Shown here: positions 11,288 through 21,400 of the stretch, one piece after another
Layout of the letters: the number at the start of each line of letters is the position of its first letter
How positions within the stretch are numbered: the stretch's first letter is position 1
Assembly (NCBI GenBank): GCA_964016875.1
Contig: OZ024735.1
Location: 11,889,338-11,953,337 of the forward strand
DNA length: 64,000 nt
DNA from: Fallopia convolvulus
Taxonomy: Eukaryota; Streptophyta; Magnoliopsida; Caryophyllales; Polygonaceae
Direction of reading: 5' to 3'
Position numbers and translations under genes: made by a program
Notes under the pieces: model-generated
Databases searched by the model: none
What the model saw: the letters and a program-made list of their open reading frames with translations, nothing else
Told to the model about the DNA's origin: nothing

Positions 11288-12083
11288 TGGTATTCTTCTC
11301 TACTTCCCCTTTATTTTATCTTGTCTTTACTACATTGAGGACAATGTGTGTTCTAAGTGTGGGGGAGTTGGAATTCTATTACTATTTATGTGCTATAAAT
11401 AAAAAAAAATTTAAAAAAAGGCCATAAAAACTGAAAAAAGGAAAAATAAAATCCTGGGATAGACTGAAAACCCGAAAGGGCGGTCTAGGTAATAAGCAGG
11501 TAATCTGGCAGGCACTAGGCCTTGGCAAAAATAGATTCAGAGTGGTGTGAGTTGGTGAGTCCATTATTGAAAAATGAAAAGAGAGTGTTAGGTGAAAACC
11601 TGAAAAGGCGCCTAAGCAAAATGAGTGAAAGAAAAAAGAGTGTTTTAGAACTATCTTTTTACCGGCGCAGGAGACATAAGAAGTGGAGTATAGGAGTGTT
11701 TTGGGTAGGTTTTCATTTGGAGGGATAAGGTGTAGATTTGTGGAGACTTTCACTCTCTTAGTTGGTGTTTTTGATGGACTTGTTAGTGGTTAGTTTTTGG
11801 TGGGTTGATGTTTGATGTTTTGATAGATATTGAGGATTGTTTGGTGGTTTGAGTTGAGCATGATGTTGATTTGATGTTGATGATGATTTGCTCTTATATG
11901 TTCATGATGAGTGGAGTAGGTAGTTAGAGCTTAATTGTCATATCTTGTTGTTTAGGTTGAGTAGTGCTTGCATGAGAATGCTTTTGTTCCTCTTTGTAAG
12001 CTTCCTTGCATTTTGATGATCCAGTGGTTATAGTTTTTATGAGTGATGATTTTCTGAGTCACTCAGGGACGAGTGAGATTCAA
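11288..12083 (+). other. Non-coding 3' tail of Athila-A
   Basis: No gene. It contains ACATTGAGGACAATGT followed by AAGTGTGGGGGAG near 11332-11369, a signature pair found downstream of the last ORF in Athila-type elements. A segment related to Athila-B 55320-55520 follows (AAAACCTGAAAAGGCGCCTAA on this strand, its reverse complement form there). Confidence 0.6.
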
Positions 12084-12096
12084 GTGTGGGGGAGTT
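12084..12096 (+). other. Polypurine tract of Athila-A
   Basis: GTGTGGGGGAGTT immediately precedes the LTR start TGATGTACAC and would prime plus-strand DNA synthesis. The equivalent Athila-B tract (GTATGGGGGAATT) has the same form and place. Confidence 0.75.
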
Positions 12097-13245
12097 TGAT
12101 GTACACAATTATATTGTGTATTTAGGAGGAGTTTTAGCATTAGTTTATGGTGTTTTTAGGTATTTTATATGCTATCTACATCTAGGAAGAAGAAGATCTG
12201 AAGATGCATATTATTGGAGTTTTAGAGCTGGATTAAAGAGAAGAAGAAGATCAGCGTTTTGCTGCTGGCGGCACCCGTCGCCAGACCGGCGGCACCCGCC
12301 GCCCCTGCCAACGTGGAGATCTTTTGAGCGACACGTGTTTTATTCCTATTGGCTTTTCTTATGTCAGCTTTATTACGAGATATATGTATTTTTGGATAGA
12401 CTTTTTAGACCTAGTTTGATATATTAGGTTTTAGAGAGTTGCATCTCTCATTCATACACTATTATCATATTTTCTTTCAGAGTTTTTAGCTTTTCTCATG
12501 GAGAACTAAGCCTCTTTGCTTAGTCAGACAGTTTGAAGCATCGTTTGACTTTTAGTTGTGAGATTTCTACTCTTTATCTATTGCATGGAATTATTTTACT
12601 CTCTTGTTTGAATTGTTTATGTGATTGATTTCAGCAATTTCTAGGGTTGTTGTTATTGAATCTCAATTGCTAGATTTAGAGAAATTACTGGTTGAGTTTC
12701 TCTATTTCATAGTAGCAAACTGCATTGTACTAGTATCTGGTTGTGCTAGTCTATTGTAGAAGAGAGTTAAATTGCATTCTAGTATAAAAGCTGGTTGTTT
12801 TATGCTAGAATTGTATCCTGATTATATTCCTATTCTTCATGCTGCTTTTGAATTGAATCTTGATAGTTTCAGGGTTATTCAATTAGTTAGGATTGATAGT
12901 ATCTGGTTGTGCTATTAATTATATTTGAAAAGGAATTGGAATTCCATATGCATGCGATATTGAGTAAATCGATGATCAACTTGTCATACGAATGTGGATC
13001 TCTAGTTGACTAAGTGTTTTCCCTAAATTGATTAAAACCCAAACTTTAATTGTTTTGTTAGTTTTTGCATGCTAGATAGTTGTTTAATCCTTAAACCCCT
13101 TTTACTCTAATTGACATAGAACTTACATAGAAAGATAAATCTCCTCCCTGTGGATTCGACCCTTACTTCCCTAAGACTACAGTCTTTAGGATTGTCAGGA
13201 CTCTTTTGCATAGCCGTGATTTGCACGACCATTTCACGCCTATCA
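12097..13245 (+). repeat. 3' LTR of Athila-A
   Basis: A 1.15-kb LTR starting TGATGTACACAATT and ending TTTCACGCCTATCA. The end carries the Athila-type block CTGTGGATTCGACCCTTAC (13149-13167), comparable with GGGTTCGACCCCGAC in Athila-B. Two palindromic GC motifs are at 12265-12284 and 12286-12305. Apart from those the LTR is AT-rich and non-coding. Confidence 0.78.
12265..12305 (+). repeat. Athila-A palindromic GC motif cluster 3 (inside the LTR)
   Basis: Two adjacent inverted repeats, CTGGCGGCACCCGTCGCCAG and CCGGCGGCACCCGCCGCCCC, lie 168-208 bp from the LTR start. They have the same core as the clusters at 9402-9461 and 9756-9900. Confidence 0.8.
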
Positions 13246-13747
13246 GCAGACCGAAAGGAAGCCAGTTTCTTCACTCTCTCATCGAGAATCGCCCAGGAAA
13301 TCCGCTGAGCGAACGGTCTCCCAAGCCACAGTATCATTCTCTCCCAAGATCGCCCCCTCCTGTTGCGTAGGTATGCTAGCCCTAATCTCCAGAGAGACCT
13401 TCGCTCACATGGTGCTAGCCCCTTTTTAGTAGCCCTTCTTCGAGTACCTAGTGTATCCACCATCAAACGGTCACTAGATATCATTCCTTCGCCGGCGATT
13501 TCCAGACTCAAACTTTTCCTTCCTCCATCGATATTGTACAAATTGGGGTTTTTTTGGGTAATACTCCCACTAGGTTTCCATAGACCGAAGAGGAGGTCAC
13601 AGAGTACCCCCACCATCGACATCGAGTTTCGAATTCCATAGGAGAAGGGCCAAATTACAGATCTAGGGTTTACGAAAAGGGGGCGAAAAAGGAGGTTCGG
13701 GGAGAGAGAGGGTCGAGGATTCATTTCTTACCATTAATAACTTTTTT
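13246..13747 (-). other. 5' end of LINE-1 (5' UTR and probable ORF1 N-terminal segment)
   Basis: This lies between Athila-A and the right target-site duplication, so it belongs to the LINE. One minus frame is open from an ATG at 13724 to the Athila-A junction (about 160 codons), but the predicted residues look like neither DUF4283 nor another known domain. A second frame near the junction also reads sensibly, so the true ORF1 start cannot be fixed here. Confidence 0.5.
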
Positions 13748-13766
13748 ATATTCTAGGTTTTAATTT
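13748..13766. repeat. Target-site duplication of LINE-1, right copy
   Basis: Identical to 2640-2658. To its right the sequence (AATTAGAATG...) is the displaced upstream region of the TMEM53-like promoter. Confidence 0.88.
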
Positions 13767-15412
13767 AATTAGAATGTACAAATATTTTAAAATAAAATTC
13801 TCAAGGCCAGTTTTTTTCCGGAATTTATTATATTTCATTACAAAGTAAATAATTAATGGGAATGATGCTTTGTATGGAAGCACCGGCCAGCAAAATTGCC
13901 CCTAGTTCCCATAAGAATCCTCTTATAGACAAAATTGTGTAAAATGACCCAACCAATGACTAATGACCCAACTATTGTATCACTTTGTAGCTCTATTTAT
14001 TATTATTTTTTTAAAAATACCAACTACTTATCACGAACAAATAAGAATCCTCTTTTTTTCCGGCCTTGATCACCCGGTACCTATTTGGATTTCATGCATT
14101 CAATTGTATTATTTTACATTAAATCTTAAATTCAATGTAATTTGAGAGTACTACATAGGTTTGAGAGTACTATATATGTTCTTTTAGAGGACAACCCTCC
14201 AACACAATGTCTAATCCATTCACAACCAAAATCCTACTCTTTTTCTACACGTACTTATCACGAATTTTGATTATTTTCAATGCTGGTATGGAATGCAATA
14301 ATTGACACTTCAAAATCGAAAAAGAAATGTGGGAAATTTGTGAATTATAAGTCTCCATTGAGCCATGAAAATTTATTTTAGTTTGATTACTATAGCTATC
14401 AAAATTTAAAAGAATCTCTAATTTTAGGTGGTCATTCTTTTTTAGTCTCGCTTTTAGCTTGGCCGGTTCAATCAGCATCTGTCGCTCTATGTCCAGGTCG
14501 GGTACTTTTATGTGTCTAATTTTGGGAGGAGTTTTTCCCAATATCGAACTCGAATCTCCTAGACAACACTTACAGAAACTAGCACCATCTTATCATTAAA
14601 CCAACTGAACATTGGTATTTTAGGTGGTCATTTAAATGTTGAAAGAAATGGGGGGAAAAGGTGGTGAATTTGTTTAAAAAGTTACAAAATTTGGGTGCTG
14701 ATATGGGATTTTTCCCTTTTACATTGGTCAACGATAACCTCCTTTCTAGTTTGTAGTTGTGTGATCCCACTTGAAGTAAAATCAACAAAGACAGCCGTGA
14801 GCTGTTGGACGCGTGTGGAATGTGAGATGGAATGGATGGATGTGAATCAAAATACACGTCTACTTGTGTAGATTCCAAGCTACCAAATGATAGAGAGAAT
14901 TGTTTCTAGAATATTAGAGGGCATATCCCTTTGATGCTAAAAACCCAACAACATTTAAAACATACCAAATACTAACAGATAAACTAGTCACACTCAAACT
15001 TGACGCCCCAGAAACCCTATTCCAATCCAAAATATGGAATTTTAGCAACAAGCTTGAATAGCTCCAACCTTGAAGAAAAGAAACACCAATTTTAAAACTA
15101 GGAAATTACTTATAAATCTGTAGTACCACACAGTTTAAGGGTTAACAAGTGACATTCAAACATGTGGCCAAAGCCTGAGAGCTAGAAAGTGCAAGAGAAT
15201 TGAAAAGAAACCACTCATACAAGATACAACACACAAATTTTACCATGCTCAAGTAAAATCTTGTAATAACAGGCTTACATGCTACAGCAACTGTAAGAAC
15301 ATCCACCTATGGCTATACATACCATCGATCAAGACCCAAGAACAGAAAACATAAAAGAAACCACAATTTTTGTAAGGACAAACAAGCATGCCACCTGTTA
15401 ATTAATTCATGG
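13767..15412. other. Intergenic spacer between TMEM53-like promoter and myosin 3' end
   Basis: AT-rich sequence without a supportable gene. The first few hundred bases are the former upstream flank of the TMEM53-like promoter. The last few hundred bases (to 15412) lie 3' of the myosin stop codon and should include its 3' UTR. A tRNA-like SINE head may lie at 14521-14615. Confidence 0.5.
14521..14615 (-). repeat. tRNA-like head of a possible SINE
   Basis: Read on the minus strand, CAGTTGGTTTAATGATAAG resembles an A box and GATTCGAGTTCGATA a B box, about 45 nt apart, as in tRNA-derived SINEs. I do not see a clean poly-A/T end or target-site duplication, and no cloverleaf good enough for a functional tRNA. 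Confidence 0.3.
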
Positions 15413-18400
15413 CTAGTTCATCCTGGTGCTGTTCCTCCTACTCCACCACTTCTTCCTGACCTTGTCAAAACTACCGTCTTCTCCATCAAGCTTATGCAAA
15501 ACGATCTTGGTCTCCCTCAGCCTCGTCCCGTAATCCTTCTTCCACGCCTCAAACATCTGCTTCAGCCTCCTCAGCTCCCTATCCGGATCCAAAGACGCAT
15601 CCACCTGGCCCGACTTCACCTCCACAATAAACTTTGCATCGTCCCCAAAAACTTGCCTCCTCTGCTCAAACTCCTCAGCTAACCGGTTTATCACACTCAA
15701 ACTCGCGCTCATAGGCTTATTACTATTAATCCCGCCTACGCTGTTGAACGAAGGGGTCTCGGGAGTTCCGTATTCCCGCTCATCACTTGCATTGACTGAT
15801 GCGTCGGAGTTTCTTGCTGACTCGTCGACAGCGAGGCTCTTTTTTGCAATGGAAAGGCTTGATTGGAGGGATCTCATTTGCTTCTGCCACACCTCTTCCA
15901 TTGAGTTCATCTTTAGCTCGTATTCGGACCAGCGGTTCTCATACTGCTGTAGCCGTTGGTGGAGGATCTCGTTTTCTTCGTCTTTCTCCCGCAAGGCGGC
16001 TTCTGCTTTTAGGACTCGCCGTTGCAGCTCAGCAAGGTATGAGGTTTTTACCGCCAGTTCTTCTGATTCAATGCCCTGCTGGTTTATCAAAATTTTGGAA
16101 TTTTTAAATAAATCAGTCAAAACAAGACTGAGTAAACACTTTCCATTAAAAATTGTAGGTACTTTTCATGAATCAAGATAGTATCATGTGAATGATATGA
16201 TTTAGATATGACCTGATTTTTTATCTGATTTGATTTTGATAGGGCTCACATGTTCCTTTTTTTTTTTTCTATTTTCCCTTTCTTAGTTAGTGTATGTATA
16301 GAGAAAATGTATACAGATCATACAGACTCGTATAGGTTGTAATGTAATGTAATCATTCAAAATTCTAAATTTTTTACTCAGTTCTTTTCTTGTTCTTCCA
16401 AAATAAGTTGGTCTGTTTCTTCAATTTTTTGTTTTGTTCAGAACTTCGGAGAAGATGGGAAAGCAGGAACAGTGCATAGCATAAAACAACAAATAAAAAA
16501 CACAAGAAAGAGGAATAAATTCATAATGTAGAGACAAGCAAGCGCAAATGTTCCATAGTAAAAGCAGAGAAGCAAGTACCTTTCTTTCATCCAACTTTAG
16601 CAAGCCAATATTTCCAGAGCATTTTCTTACTAACCAGCCACGAATAACTACAAAAACAAAAGTGAAAATAAAAAGGCATTCGGATCCTAATTCAGATGAC
16701 ATTACAAGTATGTAATTACTTCAAGCAACAATATACACACAATACTTCCAGTAATCCTAAGACTCCACTTCAATCATATTAAAAGTACAAAAATAACTAT
16801 TAAAAAATGCTAAGCCCAAAAAACAAATAACAAGTAGATTATTATATTCTCCTATATAGAGCTAGGCATGCCAAGATAGACTCGAAGATCACCAGGATCC
16901 AAAATGCAGACTCTTTTGCTTGTATTATGTATCAAGTAGCCAAACAAAGCTATCTCATTCTATTCTCCTAGAATAAGTGGAAATAATTAAGTCAGAATGA
17001 GACCAGTAAATATATCATAGGACGAGGTCCTACCTGATTGAAGTAGCAACGAAGCATCCAAAACTTTGATGTATCGCATCTGCATGAGCTTGCTCTTAGC
17101 ATACTTTTGTATGACCACAGCAGCTCTATGCCTTTGCAACATGACTACAAATGTCTCTCTGATCTTCTCAGCACGAATAACTGACAGAACTTAACAAGAT
17201 CAATTTACTACGACTCTTCAATTTTCAAAAGAAACATCTAAAAAGACACATCATAGCATAAACATGGCATTTGATACATTTTTCGTTGAATAGATGTCTT
17301 TTTTGTGTTTTCATGTGTATTAAAACAAGCATATGTTCAAGGTTAGAGGCTTAGAGCTAGACAAGAGGAACCATATTATATGAACTAGTAGGAGTCAGAA
17401 GGAATTTTGTATTACACGACTGAAGAACGCAAATTCCCTTCTTAAACTCCTTGAGATAGCGCCGAGCTTGGTAGCCTCTGAAGCAACTTTGGACACATAA
17501 AATGCCACTGAGTGTGCGGTTTCTTGTATCTTCAAGAACTCCTATCTGAACAGTACAATAAATGCAGAAGGATCAAGCTCTTGACCATGGCAAGAAAAGG
17601 TAAGACACTTATGAGATGATTACAATTATTGTCCTGAAAGTTAAAGATAAACATGTATATTTGTAACAATCTTTCAACCTAGCAGGACAACAAATTGATT
17701 AACGCTTGTATCTTGATTGACCAACTGTTCCACTAAATTTCCAACTTCCAATACAAATTCAGCTATGAATGTGACATTTACATTAACTTCTGAATGTTAA
17801 ATATAAGGAATATGAAGTGGATGGACGGTAGCAAAATGATAAACATGATCTTGCCTGTCCAGTGCGAAAGAACAATTTTGTGTAGCCAACTTGATACATC
17901 TCCGGAAGAATATTGAACTGATGAAGAATTGCTACAGAAACACTCAATGGCTCTTGAGATGCAAAACTCTCCAGAAGGAGAAATCCATACCTAACATCAG
18001 TAAGCATACAATTGCATGTTTGTTACCAATTTTGCAATGTTAGGTGATAGCTATAGAGGCTCATCATAATTAGAGATGAGAGACAAGCTTCTATTTTCAC
18101 CTTCTGGCAAACTTCTGGTGTGACACCCTAGTGGGAAAGCCTGATCTAGAGATTCTCACAACTTCCAGAACACCACAGCATCTAAGTTGTTGAAGTACCA
18201 ATGCTTGATCATATATACCTGGAGATTGCAGACTGTTGGGTTTGATACAACGTATGAAATGTGGTGTCGTGTTCTCTAGTCGTTGCATCAATTGGAATAG
18301 TTGCCCCTGTAAAATTAATTAAAGGAATTCAGCAAGAATTGTCTTTTACAACTTAGCATGCACTTTCTTCAGCATAATATTACGATATTGTACATTTAGC

Positions 18401-21400
18401 TAATCAAATTGTTTTTTATTAGATAGGTTCAAGCAGTACTCTCATTCTATAGTAGCTTGCATCATGCTAGACACATCTGGACATGCAAACGAAATTATTT
18501 GATTCTGAGAAACTGAAAAGGTGTTTGATTACAGCCTTTTCAACGTTCAGCATTCACTATGGAAAATGTAATTCCCATGGAAACATTTTCCTCATTGAAT
18601 TTTTCAATTGTGTGACAATGGAAGCTTTGGTACAAGTGCCCTTTTCACCTGAAGGAAACAGTTTCCATGGAATAAAGTTTGCATATAGATAATTAAAGCT
18701 TTGGTACAAATGTCCTTTTCACCTGAAAAGCAAGATACAGCAAAAGCAAAAGAAGTATACCTTAAATTTTGTTGCAACACTTAACTTCTGAGAATCTGCT
18801 CCTCCTGACTTGTATAAAGGACCAACTACAGGCTTCTCTGTTTGTGCGAGCAAGCTAGATGCAAATAACTGAGGGAGAGAACTTTGACAAGAAGACAGAA
18901 GTTGAATAGAGTCCATGTACAGTAAGTCTCTGTTCTTCTCTAGAAACCCACTGGTATCATATACAACCTAGAGTGACAGGGAATTAGAGTGTCAGCTAAA
19001 ATTAACAGAAGTGCTTACAAACTCCAATCAACATTATAAATTCACTTCTTCAACAAATAAAACACGGGAAAGGTCTTTGATTACCTCTCCTGCATAGTGA
19101 GAAACACTGAAGTATTTGTCACGCTCTCCTCTGAAGCATGGATTTGATTTTAAGTGCTGCTTAAGTTTGTTGGCGAACGTCAAGTCTGTCCCATTTGGAA
19201 AAGTGGATTCTTCATCAAGAAGAGACAATAATCCCAATGGTTTCTGCACGAAATAATAAATAGAATGAATGAAGATTTAATGACACATCTTCACTGAATG
19301 TACAAATTTGAACATCATTAATAACACAGGACATGGAGAAGTATCCACCAAAGATCATAAAATATTTTTTTGTTTAGCTTGAAACTAAGTTGATGTAATA
19401 ACCTAGTTTTTCTGCATTTTAAATGTCGATCAGCAATGATCTTACTGCAATGTTAAATAAACAAATAACAGTATGATTAGATGTTCATCAAACCAATCTT
19501 CATGTCAGAACAGCAGCACAAAGTACTCCCATATGTCAATTATAATGATTATGCACTAAACTAAAAATATTAATGTGATATCACAACTAGCCAACTAGGC
19601 AAGTTGACAGCAATAAATATTATGTTGTGTGACAATGACAAATTCCAAGCGATGAATCTGGGGTAAAAGAAAAAAGTGAGTTGCAAGGTTGAGCTCTTAC
19701 CTTCTCAAAGAGATTAAGACAATCTTGGTTGTCTTCAAATTCAACTTTTGTCCAATCAATTCCATCCTGTACATATTCCTGGGAAGAAAAAAAGAATTTT
19801 ATTAGGTAATAGCAAATTTGCATCAAGTAAATCATTCTTCATTGATAAATCATTTGCTTTGTTACATTGACTATAATGATACATCTCCCTAAACACTAGC
19901 TTTTCATACAAATAATAAACTGAACAGCTGAAGAACTTACATCTTGCTCTAATTTGAACAAATGGCGATTGAAATGCTGCTGTACTCTCTCATTTGCATA
20001 ATTAATGCAGAACTGCTCAAAACTATTCCTCTATAAAACCAACATGTTGGTTTAGAGAAGTACTTTAGAGAACAATGGTGAAAGAATGGTTTGCATTTAA
20101 ATATAGAAAGAAACTGCTAGGAATATATACAGATATAACAGGAGAGAGATTGTATACCTGAAATGATTCAAAGCCATATATATCAAGAATACTGATTGAC
20201 CTCCCTGTACAACGCTTGCCTACTGACAGTGACTTGTTGATTTGTTCCACAAGCCAATCAAACAAACAAGAATAGATAGATTTCGCCAATGCATCTCGAC
20301 TATCTGTTGCCTGTTAGTTGATGCAGATGTTTACAAAATTAATAATACTCCCCTGTATCTTCTAATAGATTGACTCCAACTAGAGTTACCTGGGCAAGTG
20401 TTAGCTTTTGAACAATATTGTCCTTTCCAACTTTCATGTTTCTAGATGATAAAGCCAACTGCAACTCATCCACATTGCATCCAATCAATTTAGCAACAGT
20501 GAGGAGTGCTGAAAATGAAAGATTGTTATAAGCAGATTGAAAAGTTCCACAAGCAACTTCAAACGTCAGTTCAGACAAGTAACCCTTCTGAAACATCCAA
20601 TTTTAAGAATCTTTTGATCATACAATAATTTAAGAGATAATTCACATTAACTAAAAAAAACGTAAGGAATAATCAATATTGCATCAACAGCAGTCAATTT
20701 CTTTCTCATTATTTTTTTTATTTTATGAGATGAAATCTCCCTGAGCTGAAAAGTGAAAATTGCTTCATAAAGGAAAAATGGATTAAATTTTTTGTAAGTA
20801 AGATAAATGAGCAACAGGTTCAGATTTTATGTACATCACACCTGATTGATTATTTAACTAGATCATAAATCAATCATGGGTTAGAAGTTGGGCATCAACA
20901 CAACCACGTACGAAAATGTGATGTTAGACAGAAAGAAATACCTTCATCTGCAACAGGCTGTACATGGTTTTCATTGTCAATGACAGAAAATGAAACATTT
21001 CCGAGCCATAAAACCGCAGCAAGCATTGCAAATGCACTTTCTTGGTCATCTTTGCTAACATGAACAACTTTAAGTGCTTCCTGAGAGATAATCGAGCAAG
21101 CAACAACAAAGTTAAATAAAAATGCAATCATTAAGTACATAACCTACATACCGTCATACCCTTGGAACATAGATACACATGTAGCACATACATACATGAT
21201 ACAACTACGCTTAAGGTGTGTTTGGCAACATTATACATTATATGGCTTCCATAATAAGACATTATCACCTAATTAACTACCTATTTAGAAACATTTACAT
21301 TTTGGTTATGAGCATGTATATACAAAACCGTTGAAATAAATAGATAATCCTTAGTAAAAGTGACCTGAACATACCATGACATTGCGAAATTGATCAGCAT

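Larger units (their letters stand above)
9375..13245 (+). mobile_element. Athila-A: 5'-truncated Athila-type Ty3/gypsy element inside LINE-1
   Basis: Plus-strand remnant consisting of the spacer after integrase, the post-integrase (env-like) ORF, a non-coding tail, the polypurine tract and one complete 3' LTR ending ...CGCCTATCA at 13245. No 5' LTR, PBS, gag or pol is present. The right junction runs straight into LINE-1 5' sequence. The left junction is near 9375, and I find no 5-bp duplication linking the two ends, so the 5' part was probably lost by deletion after insertion. Homology to Athila-B at 53.8-64 kb is clear from shared ORF order, tail and LTR ends. Confidence 0.8.
2659..13747 (-). 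mobile_element. LINE-1: full-span L1-type LINE with RNase H, interrupted by Athila-A
   Basis: The unit between the 19-bp target-site duplications is a minus-strand L1-clade element. It ends in a poly-A tail (T-rich run 2659-2684 on the plus strand). From 5' to 3' it holds a 5' region (13246-13747), a DUF4283/zinc-knuckle ORF1 (8088-9374, N-terminal part displaced), an extra ORF (6816-8084), and ORF2 with endonuclease, reverse transcriptase, zf-RVT and RNase H (2712-6841). Without the Athila-A insertion it would be about 7.2 kb, close to full length. ORF2 carries stops and frameshifts, so this copy cannot move on its own. It sits about 20-40 bp upstream of the TATA box of the TMEM53-like gene. 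Confidence 0.85.

Noticed and set aside
13107..13724. 205-codon minus frame as a single gene
   Set aside because: It crosses the Athila-A/LINE-1 junction at 13245/13246, so it is a chimera of two elements.
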